DNA of 12,267 nt from Gemmatimonadota bacterium. Lineage in GTDB: Bacteria > GCA-2686955. Location: positions 1-12,267 of the forward strand of contig NYZA01000060.1 in assembly GCA_002686955.1 (NCBI GenBank), given 5' to 3'. A program made the translations under genes and the position numbers. Positions 1 to 6,822 of the stretch are shown here, in pieces. Under the pieces are notes generated by a model. It worked only from the letters and a program-made list of their open reading frames with translations. It was not told the origin of the DNA and made no database searches. How positions within the stretch are numbered: position 1 is the first letter of the stretch; each line of letters starts with the position of its first letter.

Positions 1-79
1 AGGCAACCAGCCTTCCCGCGGACTCGGCTCCTTGATCTCGAAACGAACTCGAATACCGGGCTCGAAAGTCTATGCGCAA
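1..79 (-). CDS. Possible start of a truncated downstream gene (uncertain)
   Basis: After the stop of the WecA-like gene, the minus strand shows AGGAG (88-84) four bases before a TTG codon (79-77). The frame from this TTG stays open for 26 codons to the window edge and starts LRIDFRARYSSSFRDQG. I recognise no family. Against it, the start is non-ATG, the spacing is short, third-position G+C is lower than in the neighbouring genes, and a second minus-strand frame in the same stretch also reads without a stop and looks equally protein-like (…RVRFEIKEPSPREGW…) but lacks a start codon after its TAG. The 97 bases may therefore simply be the beginning of an intergenic region. No terminator hairpin is seen here. 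Confidence 0.2.
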   Translation of the reverse strand, partial: MRIDFRARYSSSFRDQGAESAGRLVA

Positions 80-97
80 CAGGCTCCTAGCGAACGC

Positions 98-952
98 TCA
101 CACCCGCAACAGGAGCGCCAGCACGAAGGCGAGGACCCCGCCGCCCAGGGCGAGCCCCCGAACCGGGGCGCCCCAGGCCAGAAGTCGGTCGGGCAGATGA
201 TCGCGGTCGGGGTGAATCAGCGAAGAGCCCGACGCCGCGCGGCGGAGTATCGTGGTGATCAGCTCCGCGAGCGGGAGGAGCACCGGACCTGTCGAGCGCG
301 CCAGGTCACCGTAGTGCGCGGATGTGGCCGTGACCAGGGCCAGCACGACTCCCAGGCAGCGGGCTCCACCGTCGCCGAGGTAGAGCTTCGCGGGCCGACG
401 GAGATTGAAGAAAAGGAAGGGAAGCGTTGCCAGCACGAAGATCTCCGGTATCCGGCCGACCCCGGGGAAGGGGAGAGCAGCAGCCAGCCCCCCCACCACG
501 ACGCACGCGGCCAGACCATCGGAGCCGTCCAGGAAGTTGAGCCCATTGACAACGACGAGGATCCAGGGAACGAGCAGCGCGCGGGCCACGATCGGTGCGT
601 CGAGCGCGGCACCCCAAAGCGCGGCAACCACGAGCGCGGCGCCGAGCTCCAGCGTGACGCGTGCGACCACCGGGAGATCCAGGCGGTCGTCCAGAACACC
701 GAGGACGAGAAAAACCCAGGCGCCGAGGAGCAGAGGGAGACCCGCGATATCGAGGCCGCGATGAAAGGCGAGCCCGGCCGTCGCGGCGACGCCGATGCTC
801 AGTCCGCCGAGAGCCGGCACCCGCGGGCCCGCGGGATCGTGCTCCGGTCCGGGCGGAGCATCGAAGCCCCGTCCCCTGCCACGGCGGGTAAAGAGAGCGG
901 AGGACGCGGTGCCGGTGGCCAGGATCACGATCGCCGCGGGAAGCTCAACCAT
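98..952 (-). CDS. WecA/MraY-like polyprenyl-phosphate sugar-1-phosphate transferase (compact)
   Basis: 284-residue, very hydrophobic multi-pass inner-membrane protein of the MraY/WecA/TagO superfamily, which moves a sugar-1-phosphate from a UDP-sugar to undecaprenyl phosphate and so starts lipid-linked glycan synthesis. Visible family motifs in order: PRVPALGG (43-50), the Mg-binding DDRLD (88-92), NGLNFLDGSDGLA (136-148), YLGDGGARCLG (191-201) and HPDRDHLPDRLL (247-258). The last corresponds to the WecA PDRxHIHH cytosolic loop, but the second and third His are replaced (HLPD). Length is short against about 320-370 for the family: only about one membrane segment follows the HIHH-equivalent loop. 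The ATG start at 952 has GGGAGG six bases upstream and overlaps the preceding stop by 8 bp (ATGGTTGA). It is the last confidently recognised gene of the operon. The superfamily call is secure; the sugar (GlcNAc, GalNAc, other) and whether it is fully active are not. Confidence 0.88.
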   Translation of the reverse strand: MVELPAAIVILATGTASSALFTRRGRGRGFDAPPGPEHDPAGPRVPALGGLSIGVAATAGLAFHRGLDIAGLPLLLGAWVFLVLGVLDDRLDLPVVARVTLELGAALVVAALWGAALDAPIVARALLVPWILVVVNGLNFLDGSDGLAACVVVGGLAAALPFPGVGRIPEIFVLATLPFLFFNLRRPAKLYLGDGGARCLGVVLALVTATSAHYGDLARSTGPVLLPLAELITTILRRAASGSSLIHPDRDHLPDRLLAWGAPVRGLALGGGVLAFVLALLLRV

Positions 953-2405
953 CCGGGGCCTCCCGGACCCATCTCTTCAGGACTCGGACCGAGCCGAAGG
1001 CGGTGAGCGCGAGTAGACCGAGCAGAAGAGCGACGAGCGGCACTGGTGCACCCAACCTGGGCGCATAGATCCACCAGAAATTGGGCGAGAGGGTCGCCAA
1101 TTCGTGGAATTCGCTCTTCACGGGATCACCGGGATCGGGCTCCTCGGCCGATGATTGGGCCGAGCCGCTCACAACCGCGAACGCTTCGGGCCACTGCAGC
1201 ACGAGCGGCGATAGCCGCGGATCGTAGAGAGGATCGACGGCGTGCCCCTCCGCGACCAGCGCGTCGATCCGCGCGTAGTAGCGACTGGGGCTCGCCGTCA
1301 ATGGCGGAAGCTGAGACAAGCCGCCAAGCAGAGCCAGAGCGATCCAGAGCGCGCGATCGAGCCCGCGCCCATCGAGGCAGGCCAGGGGCAACACGCTGAG
1401 CGGCACGAGGGGGATCAGGTAGCGGGGTCCCCACGCTTCGGTCCCGTACCACGCCGAGAAGGAGCCGTACAGGACCAGATAGGTGAAGGCGATGCATGCG
1501 AAGGGGCGGGCCAGGTAAGACCGCGAGAAGCCGCGACGCCAAGCCAGGGGCAACAGCAGAGCGGTCGGCACGAAGAGCAGAAAGCCGCGGCCCGGCGAGA
1601 GGAGCAAGCCGAGCGCCCCCACCGGCAGAGGAGAGGCGAGCTCCTCCGCAATCTCACCGTAGCCGAAAGCGAATGGCGAGCCGAATCGCACGGCGTTCAG
1701 AAGGGCGACCACGGCCATCAGAAGCGACACCGGCAGAAGCATGCGTCCAAACGCGCGCCGGCGTTTCTCCGCCGGCGCACTCGCCGAACCGAGCCAGAGC
1801 AAGCCGGGTATCGCAATGCACGAGGCGATCCGACAGAAAAGGGTGGCCGTGATGGCCCAGCCGGCGCGAGAGAAGCTCTTGGCGGAGGAGGCGTTGCAGA
1901 GAATGGCGATGGTGAGCAAGAGGAAGAAGGTCTCGAGCGGCTGCTCGTTGTGCCATTTCGAGTAGGGCCAGGCGGGAGTGGACAGGCCGTATGTGAAGGC
2001 CACGGCCAGCGAGCGCTTTCGTGTCGCACCGAGGCCGGTCCGAGCGATGACGAAGAGGAGCGCGACTCCCCCCGCGGTTGCCAGGGGGAACACCAGGGAC
2101 GAGGCGGCTTGCTCCACGAGCTCGGCAGGCCCGAAGTCGAATCGATCGGCGATCTCGCGGCCAAGGAGGTAGAAGGGGATGAAAGCGATCGACTCGCCGA
2201 GGCTGTAGGGAGAGTAGTGGCGCCCGTCCGGTGCCTCGACCGTCCGCACTCTGGGCGGAATGTCGATCGCCCCCCGTTCCACGATCGAACGGGTCACCAA
2301 GAACCGGTTGTAGTAGTCGTAGGTCGACAAGTACCCACGGGCGGTGAAGATGTAGATCGCCGCGAAGAGCCCAAAGAGCGCGATCGCTGCTCGGCCTTGC
2401 GTCAT
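945..2405 (-). CDS. GT-C-like integral membrane glycosyltransferase (PMT/GT39-like)
   Basis: 486-residue polytopic membrane protein with roughly 11-13 hydrophobic segments (for example 5-22, 100-122, 183-206, 222-240, 262-290, 302-318, 328-345, 352-366, 453-473). Features resemble bacterial GT-C proteins that use polyprenyl-phosphate sugar donors on the periplasmic side. After TM1 a loop reads YLSTYDYYNRFLVTRSIVERG (positions 25-45), with D30 a candidate catalytic Asp. SPYSLGESIAFIPFYLLG (65-82), SPGRGFLLFVP (270-280) and WYGTEAWGPRYLIPL (319-333) match patterns common in membrane proteins annotated as phospholipid-carrier-dependent glycosyltransferases. A long hydrophilic stretch (about 367-452) precedes the last TM and is probably periplasmic. 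The ATG start has AAGG seven bases upstream and overlaps the previous gene by ATGA (2402-2405). Alternatives are an O-antigen polymerase-like protein or an uncharacterised membrane protein; the donor and acceptor are unknown. Confidence 0.7.
   Translation of the reverse strand: MTQGRAAIALFGLFAAIYIFTARGYLSTYDYYNRFLVTRSIVERGAIDIPPRVRTVEAPDGRHYSPYSLGESIAFIPFYLLGREIADRFDFGPAELVEQAASSLVFPLATAGGVALLFVIARTGLGATRKRSLAVAFTYGLSTPAWPYSKWHNEQPLETFFLLLTIAILCNASSAKSFSRAGWAITATLFCRIASCIAIPGLLWLGSASAPAEKRRRAFGRMLLPVSLLMAVVALLNAVRFGSPFAFGYGEIAEELASPLPVGALGLLLSPGRGFLLFVPTALLLPLAWRRGFSRSYLARPFACIAFTYLVLYGSFSAWYGTEAWGPRYLIPLVPLSVLPLACLDGRGLDRALWIALALLGGLSQLPPLTASPSRYYARIDALVAEGHAVDPLYDPRLSPLVLQWPEAFAVVSGSAQSSAEEPDPGDPVKSEFHELATLSPNFWWIYAPRLGAPVPLVALLLGLLALTAFGSVRVLKRWVREAPDG
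959..964 (-). promoter_or_regulatory. Ribosome binding site of the WecA-like gene
   Basis: GGGAGG on the minus strand (964-959), six bases before ATG 952. It is the strongest Shine-Dalgarno in the window, lies inside the 3' end of the GT-C-like gene, and fixes the start of the WecA-like gene. Confidence 0.75.
1755..1778 (-). repeat. Perfect 9-bp GC inverted repeat (hairpin) inside the GT-C-like gene
   Basis: Arms GCGCCGGCG (1755-1763) and CGCCGGCGC (1770-1778) are perfect reverse complements around a six-base loop, all G-C pairs. On the mRNA it would fold with loop GAGAAA. It encodes residues APAEKRRR of a charged, probably cytosolic loop. There is no U-tract, so it is not a canonical terminator; it may be a chance product of GC-rich Arg/Ala/Pro codons or a message-stability element. 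Confidence 0.5.
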
Positions 2406-3448
2406 GGCAGCGCCTTATAGAGAGCGACCAATTCGTCGGCCGCGCGCTCCCAAGTGAATCGCGCGGCTCTTCGTCGCCCTCGCTCGCCCAGGCGAAGTGC
2501 CAGTGCCCGATCGGTGGAGATCCGCCCGATGGCCGAGCTCAGTGCGGCCGAGTCCCCAGGTGGAACGAGAATGCCGGCATCCCCCACCAGATCCTCGAAG
2601 GCGGCGATCGAGGTCGCGACGACCGGTGTTCCGTGCGCCATCGCTTCGAGGGCCGGAAACCCGAAACCCTCCGCCCAAGAAGGGCAGGCCACGGCGGCCG
2701 CCCGACTGTAGAGCCGCGAGAGGGTCTGATCGTCGATATCCCGCAGCACCTTCACCGTCGCGGACTGGTCCCCAGTCCCCCCTTTCCGTCCCCCTACGAT
2801 GAGAAGATCGAGCCTGGGTGCGTCCGCGGAATCCCAGGCGCGGCGAATCACATCCTCTCCCTTTCGCTCCTCGGCTCCCAGCACGGCTAGAACAAAGGGG
2901 GCTCGCTCCGTCCTGGGCGCCTTTCGCTGAAAATGCGCGGCGATGCCGGGCGCGATGACGGCGATCCGCTCCTCGGGCACACCCCATCGATCGCGGAGGG
3001 CGAGCGCCACCGAGGGGCCATCGACGACGATGCGGGCGGCGCGCCGAAGACTCGGGAGCAGTCGGTGTCGAAAGAGCCGGCGGCGAGCCCACGTGCCCCC
3101 CAAAGGAGGCGCCAGCTCGAGAGGCGCAAGATCGTGAAGGGTCACGATGATGCCCGGCAGCGCGGGAACCGGAGCCTGCGTCAGAAGATGCGCGTAGCCA
3201 GCGCCCTCGGCGAGAGCGCTTCGAATCGCCGGCTCGACCCACCGATGCCAGGGCAGCCAGCGAGGAGGGGGCATGAACCGCGTGGCTATCCCTCCGGTGT
3301 CTCGCCGGTGCGCCAGAGGGTCGCTGGTGTAGAGGACGAATTCGAGATCGGCTTCGCGCCGAGCGGCCAGCACCCGAACCAGCTCCCGTTGGTAGCGCCG
3401 AATTCCCCCCATTCCGATGGTGCCATCCTCGACCAGAGCGATTCTCAC
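2402..3448 (-). CDS. GT4-family glycosyltransferase (group 1)
   Basis: 348-residue soluble or membrane-peripheral GT-B fold glycosyltransferase that would transfer a sugar from a nucleotide donor to a growing glycan. The N-terminal domain starts RIALVEDGTIGMGGIRRY, with the glycine loop GGIRRY at 14-19, and has LHDLAPLE (104-111). The C-terminal nucleotide-sugar domain has AVLGAEERKGEDV (188-200), LIVGG (216-220) and the GT4 signature CPSWAEGFGFPALEAMAHG (255-273), in which E260 and E268 form the retaining-enzyme E-x7-E pair. The start is GTG at 3448, overlapping the upstream stop as GTGA, with GGGAG five bases before it. Length is normal for GT4. Closest functional guess is a mannosyl- or similar transferase for O-antigen/exopolysaccharide; sugar specificity cannot be read from sequence. 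Confidence 0.88.
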   Translation of the reverse strand: MRIALVEDGTIGMGGIRRYQRELVRVLAARREADLEFVLYTSDPLAHRRDTGGIATRFMPPPRWLPWHRWVEPAIRSALAEGAGYAHLLTQAPVPALPGIIVTLHDLAPLELAPPLGGTWARRRLFRHRLLPSLRRAARIVVDGPSVALALRDRWGVPEERIAVIAPGIAAHFQRKAPRTERAPFVLAVLGAEERKGEDVIRRAWDSADAPRLDLLIVGGRKGGTGDQSATVKVLRDIDDQTLSRLYSRAAAVACPSWAEGFGFPALEAMAHGTPVVATSIAAFEDLVGDAGILVPPGDSAALSSAIGRISTDRALALRLGERGRRRAARFTWERAADELVALYKALP

Positions 3449-4491
3449 ACCTGCTCCCGATAGAGCTCGGCGTACTCGCGGGCCATTCGCTCGCGGCTCC
3501 CGATCGCTTCGGCGCGGCGGCGATTCGATCGTCCGATCTCCTTTCTGGCCTCATGAGAGAGGGCAATCAGCTCGCGCAAGCCCTTCGCGTGGCTTTCGCC
3601 GTCGCCCACCCGGCAGAGGATGGCGCCCGCCTCGGTCCCCCCTCCCATCAGCTCTCGGGTCGGAGCGATGGAAGAGGCGCAAACCGGAAGCCCCGTGGCC
3701 AGCGCCTCCAGGAGCGAAAGCCCGAACCCTTCGCAGCGACTGGGCCAAAAGAAGATATCCGATCGCCTCAGTTGATCCGCTACCTCCGAGCGGGGCAGCG
3801 CTCCGATTACAGCAATGCCGGCGCTGCTCGCCCTGCGTGCAATGCGATTTCCGATCGGTCCGATATGAAGGAACTCAGCTTCTCCCGAGAGCCGCCGAGC
3901 GACCTCCATGAAGAGATCGAACCCTTTGCGTTTCGATGCCGCGCCGACCGTGATGACGCGGGGGCGGGCGCTGCCGGAACGCGCTTCTCCGCTAGGGCGA
4001 AACGCCGCGAGATCGACTCCGTTCTGGATCACGTGTGACTCGACGCCGAAGAGCGCGTGGACGCGATCCGCGACGTGCCCGCTGACCGCCACGACCGCCG
4101 CCGCCCGACGGATCGCCCGCTCTTCGCGCTCGCGCAGGCGATGGTGCCAAACGCGCCTCGCCATTCCGCGCACGCGTCCATAGTGCGGATCGTCGTGCAC
4201 CACCAGATGCACGGTCACGATCCGCGTCGCAATCTCGTGAACCGCGGGCTCCAACCAGGTTCCCGTATGCACGATGTCGGGCTCCTCGATTCGTTCACCA
4301 AACAAAGCCGGCCAAGGGAAGAAGCGGGTCAGCGGATGGCGGCGGTGGCGCCGGAGGAGGGTTCCGGCCTCGATCGACGCCAATCCGCTCTCGAGGTCGT
4401 CGGCCCACCGGTCGACACCCGACCCGGCGGGAGCCTCCAGGAGCAAAACCTCGACACTCCTCGTGTCGGCCACGGCCGCGGGCTCAGCCAT
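3445..4491 (-). CDS. GT4-family glycosyltransferase (group 1)
   Basis: 348-residue GT-B glycosyltransferase, second of three adjacent GT4 genes. N-terminal domain: VEVLLLEAPAGSGVDRWADD (13-32), VVHDDPHYG (97-105), then VVAVSGHVADRVHALFGV (133-150) and VIQNGVDLAAFRP (154-166), the usual inter-domain pattern. C-terminal domain: TVGAASKRKGFDLFMEVA (181-198) and the signature WPSRCEGFGLSLLEALATG (249-267) with E254 and E262 as E-x7-E. I chose ATG 4491 over the in-frame GTG at 4500: the GAGGGG at 4508-4503 lies 11 bases from the ATG but only 2 from the GTG. With this start the overlap with the upstream gene is ATGGCTGA, the same 8-bp form as at the WecA-like junction. It overlaps the next gene by GTGA. 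Similarity to the neighbouring GT4 proteins is limited to family motifs, so these do not look like recent duplicates. Confidence 0.87.
   Translation of the reverse strand: MAEPAAVADTRSVEVLLLEAPAGSGVDRWADDLESGLASIEAGTLLRRHRRHPLTRFFPWPALFGERIEEPDIVHTGTWLEPAVHEIATRIVTVHLVVHDDPHYGRVRGMARRVWHHRLREREERAIRRAAAVVAVSGHVADRVHALFGVESHVIQNGVDLAAFRPSGEARSGSARPRVITVGAASKRKGFDLFMEVARRLSGEAEFLHIGPIGNRIARRASSAGIAVIGALPRSEVADQLRRSDIFFWPSRCEGFGLSLLEALATGLPVCASSIAPTRELMGGGTEAGAILCRVGDGESHAKGLRELIALSHEARKEIGRSNRRRAEAIGSRERMAREYAELYREQV
3454..3458 (-). promoter_or_regulatory. Ribosome binding site supporting a GTG start
   Basis: GGGAG on the minus strand (3458-3454), five bases before GTG 3448. It supports the GTG as the true start of the GT4 gene ending at 2402. 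Confidence 0.65.
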
Positions 4492-5710
4492 CGAACGCAC
4501 CGCCCCTCGCTCCGTCGATCAGCGCCTCCATCGACTCCCGCAGATCGTCGACCGCCCGGATGCAATGACGCCGCGCCAAGCGAGCCGATTTCCGGCCGAT
4601 CGCCTCGGCTCGCTCCGGATCGCCGAGGAGCTGGTTGACCGCCCACGAGATCGCCCGCAAGTCTCTGGCCGGCACCACCTGGGCACCTTCGCAGGCCCGC
4701 TCCGGCAGCGCCCCGGTGCGCGTCACGACGACGGGACGCTCCGCCAACATCCCCTCGACGACCGAGACCCCATAGGTCTCGGCCTCGCCTTCGGCATCGA
4801 CCACCGATGGCTGCACGACGACCGATGCCGCCCGCAGGAGGCCCGGCACGAGAGACCGAGGCACGCCGCCGATCAGCCGCGCGAAATCCGCCCGAACCGC
4901 GGCGTGCTTCCGCAGCCTCTGCTCCATGGGGCCCTCGCCGGCGATGACCACGAGCGGACGCCCCGAGGGCGCTCGAAGCTCGCTCGCGGCGTTCAGGAGA
5001 TAGATGTGCCCCTTCTTCTCGATCAAGCGACCAAGACCGAGGACGATGGGACGGCCTCGCGGCAGCCCCAATTGCGCCGGGACATCGGTGGCCGACTCCC
5101 CCGCCCCCTCTCGCACAAGCTCCGGCGCGACGATCGGTGGCACGATCCGCGATCGTCTCGCCCGCCCCAAACGCTCGACCCGTTTCAGGGTGTACTCGCT
5201 GTTGGCCAAGACGAGATCGGCGGCGCGGACGACCGCCCGGAAAAGAAGCCTCTCCATCGGTCCGCGCGGATTGGCCCGGTGCACGCGCAATGCCCAGGGG
5301 ATGCGGCGCCTCCGGGCGATCGGCCAGACCGCGGCTCCGGTCTCGGACCAATGCGCCACGATCGCCGCCGTCGGCCGCGAAACGCATGATCGGGAAGTCG
5401 CGCGGGCCAGCGTCAAGAGGAGCGGCAGCGCTTCAAGCCGGCCGCGCCCCGATCCGATCGTGGCGGCCGCGCCCCCTTTCGCGTAAACCAGGCGCGGTTT
5501 CGCTCCCGGGGGCAGGTAGCGGCATCGCTCGATCGGCACACCTTCGATCGTCTCGAGGAGATCGGCGGCTTCGGCGGGGGCGGGACAGATGATCCTGCAG
5601 GGAAATCCGGCGCCTTGCAGAGCCCGGGCCTCGTCCAGCACGAAGGGGCTCGTCCAGTCGCCGACCCTCCTGGGCGCCGAGGAGGCAACGTGTAGGATCT
5701 GCTCTTGCAT
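4484..5710 (-). CDS. GT4-family glycosyltransferase (group 1)
   Basis: 408-residue GT-B glycosyltransferase, first transcribed of the three GT4 genes. The N-terminus reads ILHVASSAPRRVGDWTSPFV (5-24). The Rossmann-like acceptor domain includes VAHWSETGAAVWPIARRRR (118-136) and ADLVLANSEYTLKRVERLG (164-182). The donor domain has LGLGRLIEKKGHIYLLNA (224-241, lysines 232-233), VIAGEGPMEQRLR (255-267) and QPSVVDAEGEAETYGVSVVE (300-319), with E311 and E319 as E-x7-E, followed by GMLAERPVVVT. The extended acidic PSVxDxEGExE segment resembles exopolysaccharide (colanic acid/amylovoran type) GT4 enzymes. ATG start at 5710, two bases after the upstream TAG stop: this is the only junction in the operon without overlap. 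The Shine-Dalgarno is weak (GAGCGG about 12 bases away). Donor and acceptor are unknown. Confidence 0.88.
   Translation of the reverse strand: MQEQILHVASSAPRRVGDWTSPFVLDEARALQGAGFPCRIICPAPAEAADLLETIEGVPIERCRYLPPGAKPRLVYAKGGAAATIGSGRGRLEALPLLLTLARATSRSCVSRPTAAIVAHWSETGAAVWPIARRRRIPWALRVHRANPRGPMERLLFRAVVRAADLVLANSEYTLKRVERLGRARRSRIVPPIVAPELVREGAGESATDVPAQLGLPRGRPIVLGLGRLIEKKGHIYLLNAASELRAPSGRPLVVIAGEGPMEQRLRKHAAVRADFARLIGGVPRSLVPGLLRAASVVVQPSVVDAEGEAETYGVSVVEGMLAERPVVVTRTGALPERACEGAQVVPARDLRAISWAVNQLLGDPERAEAIGRKSARLARRHCIRAVDDLRESMEALIDGARGGAFDG
4503..4508 (-). promoter_or_regulatory. Ribosome binding site deciding ATG 4491 over GTG 4500
   Basis: GAGGGG on the minus strand (4508-4503). It is 11 bases from ATG 4491 (long but workable) and only 2 from GTG 4500 (too close), so it favours the ATG. 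Confidence 0.5.
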
Positions 5711-5712
5711 CG

Positions 5713-6822
5713 CTAGTCAACCGCTCGTGTGCGCCAGCCAGGGAGCTTGCGGCCGCGCAGCGCCGCGACGAGGCCGGCGAGGGCCCACCAGTGCATCCGG
5801 AAGGCATGACGCGCAGCCGATCCGGCGTTGCCGACCCGCGGTCCGCAGAGTGCGAGCGCGGGTGGAAGCCAAAGAGCGAGGAGGAGCGCCGGGGGAGCAC
5901 CCGAGAAGGTGAGATCGAGGAGCGCCACGCCATAGAGCGGTAATCCCAACCACCGGAGCAGCTTGCGGGAGATCAGCTGAAAGGCGAGAAGGGGATTCGC
6001 CCAGCCATGGCGCCACAGGGTCGAAAGGACGGCGGCGCTGTCTTGTAGAGATATCCTCTCGTGGGACCGGGCCGGGTCTTCGGCGCGAAGCGGCTCGCGG
6101 GCGAAAGCGGATTCCGCCACCACCGAGCGCCGCCCCTCCGTGATCGCTCGTAGCGGAAGCACAATGTCTTCCATAAGATGGGGTGCGATCGCGTGCCACC
6201 GGCTCCGCCGCACGGCCATCAGGGCGCCGGTCGCGGCGAAGGCTCGGCCAAGTCGACCTTCTTTCCGGCGGATCCAGCTCTCGTAGCGCCAATAGAGCGC
6301 TTCGGGCCGGTGCCGCCCAGCGGAGCGATTCCCCGCCTCGATCGTGAGAACCCCCTGCACGACATCGACCCTCGGGTCGTCGAGCTCCCGAAGCAACGAT
6401 TCGAGAGCGCCGGGATCGAGATCGGTGTTGGCATCGGTGAAGACCAGGATCTCGCCCTCGGCCCTGCGCGCCGCGACATTCTGTGCACCGGTCTTGCCGA
6501 GCACGGGCGTCTCGATCACATCGATCCGGGGCTCGAGGGCCGCGACCTTCCGAGCCACCGCGCCGGTTCCGTCGGTCGATCCGTTTACGGCGCAGATGAT
6601 CTCCAGCGGCCCGGGTGATCGGAGTGCCAGAGATGCGCGGAGCTTCTCCTCCAGGCACTCGGCCTCGTTGGCGGCCGCCACGATCAAGGTCAACGAAGGG
6701 GACGGGGATTGATGTCGGTACTCGCCCTTCTTCCTTGTCGCCGCCGCGACCCAGACGGCGAGAGGGTACCCCGCGACGCTCCAGCCGAGCGCCGCCAGCG
6801 AGGACCAGCCGAGCGCGCTCAT
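5713..6822 (-). CDS. Membrane-associated GT2-family glycosyltransferase
   Basis: 369-residue GT2 (GT-A fold) enzyme with an N-terminal membrane anchor (about 3-27), a cytosolic catalytic domain and two to three C-terminal hydrophobic segments (about 292-327, 340-355). Catalytic landmarks: TLIVAAANEAECLEEKLR (45-62), AVNGSTDGTGAVA (78-90), LGKTGAQNVAARRAEG (108-123), VFTDANTDLD (127-136, DxD-equivalent region), FAATGALMAVRR (195-206) and MEDIVLPLRAI (217-227), containing the ED base motif. No QxxRW motif is seen, so a processive cellulose/chitin-synthase type reaction is unlikely. ATG 6822 was chosen because it overlaps the previous stop as ATGA and has GAGGT six bases upstream. The frame stays open upstream to 7326, but that extension lies entirely inside the preceding GT9 gene and is Arg/Pro-rich with no family match. 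Stop is TAG. Confidence 0.85.
   Translation of the reverse strand: MSALGWSSLAALGWSVAGYPLAVWVAAATRKKGEYRHQSPSPSLTLIVAAANEAECLEEKLRASLALRSPGPLEIICAVNGSTDGTGAVARKVAALEPRIDVIETPVLGKTGAQNVAARRAEGEILVFTDANTDLDPGALESLLRELDDPRVDVVQGVLTIEAGNRSAGRHRPEALYWRYESWIRRKEGRLGRAFAATGALMAVRRSRWHAIAPHLMEDIVLPLRAITEGRRSVVAESAFAREPLRAEDPARSHERISLQDSAAVLSTLWRHGWANPLLAFQLISRKLLRWLGLPLYGVALLDLTFSGAPPALLLALWLPPALALCGPRVGNAGSAARHAFRMHWWALAGLVAALRGRKLPGWRTRAVD

Noticed and set aside
32-1006. 324-codon open frame on the plus strand opposite the WecA-like gene
   Set aside because: Extremely hydrophilic, Arg/Gly/Glu/Gln-rich and low complexity with no family motif; it is the antisense shadow of a membrane-protein gene in GC-rich DNA.
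1755-1778. Hairpin as a transcription terminator
   Set aside because: Lies in the middle of a coding gene and lacks a following U-tract on the transcribed strand.
1242-2420. 392-codon open frame on the plus strand opposite the GT-C-like gene
   Set aside because: Composition is that of an antisense shadow (Arg, Gly, Glu, Gln runs); the minus-strand frame has membrane segments, SD and operon overlaps.
2415-3566. 383-codon minus-strand frame overlapping the GT4 gene at 2402-3448
   Set aside because: Frame-shifted shadow: Ser/Arg/Gly-rich, no GT-B motifs, whereas the other frame carries the complete GT4 signature.
4274-5389. 371-codon plus-strand and 352-codon minus-strand open frames over the GT4 gene at 4484-5710
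   Set aside because: Both are Arg/Pro/Gly-rich without motifs, and both are out of frame with the GT4 reading that has all the expected donor-domain signatures.
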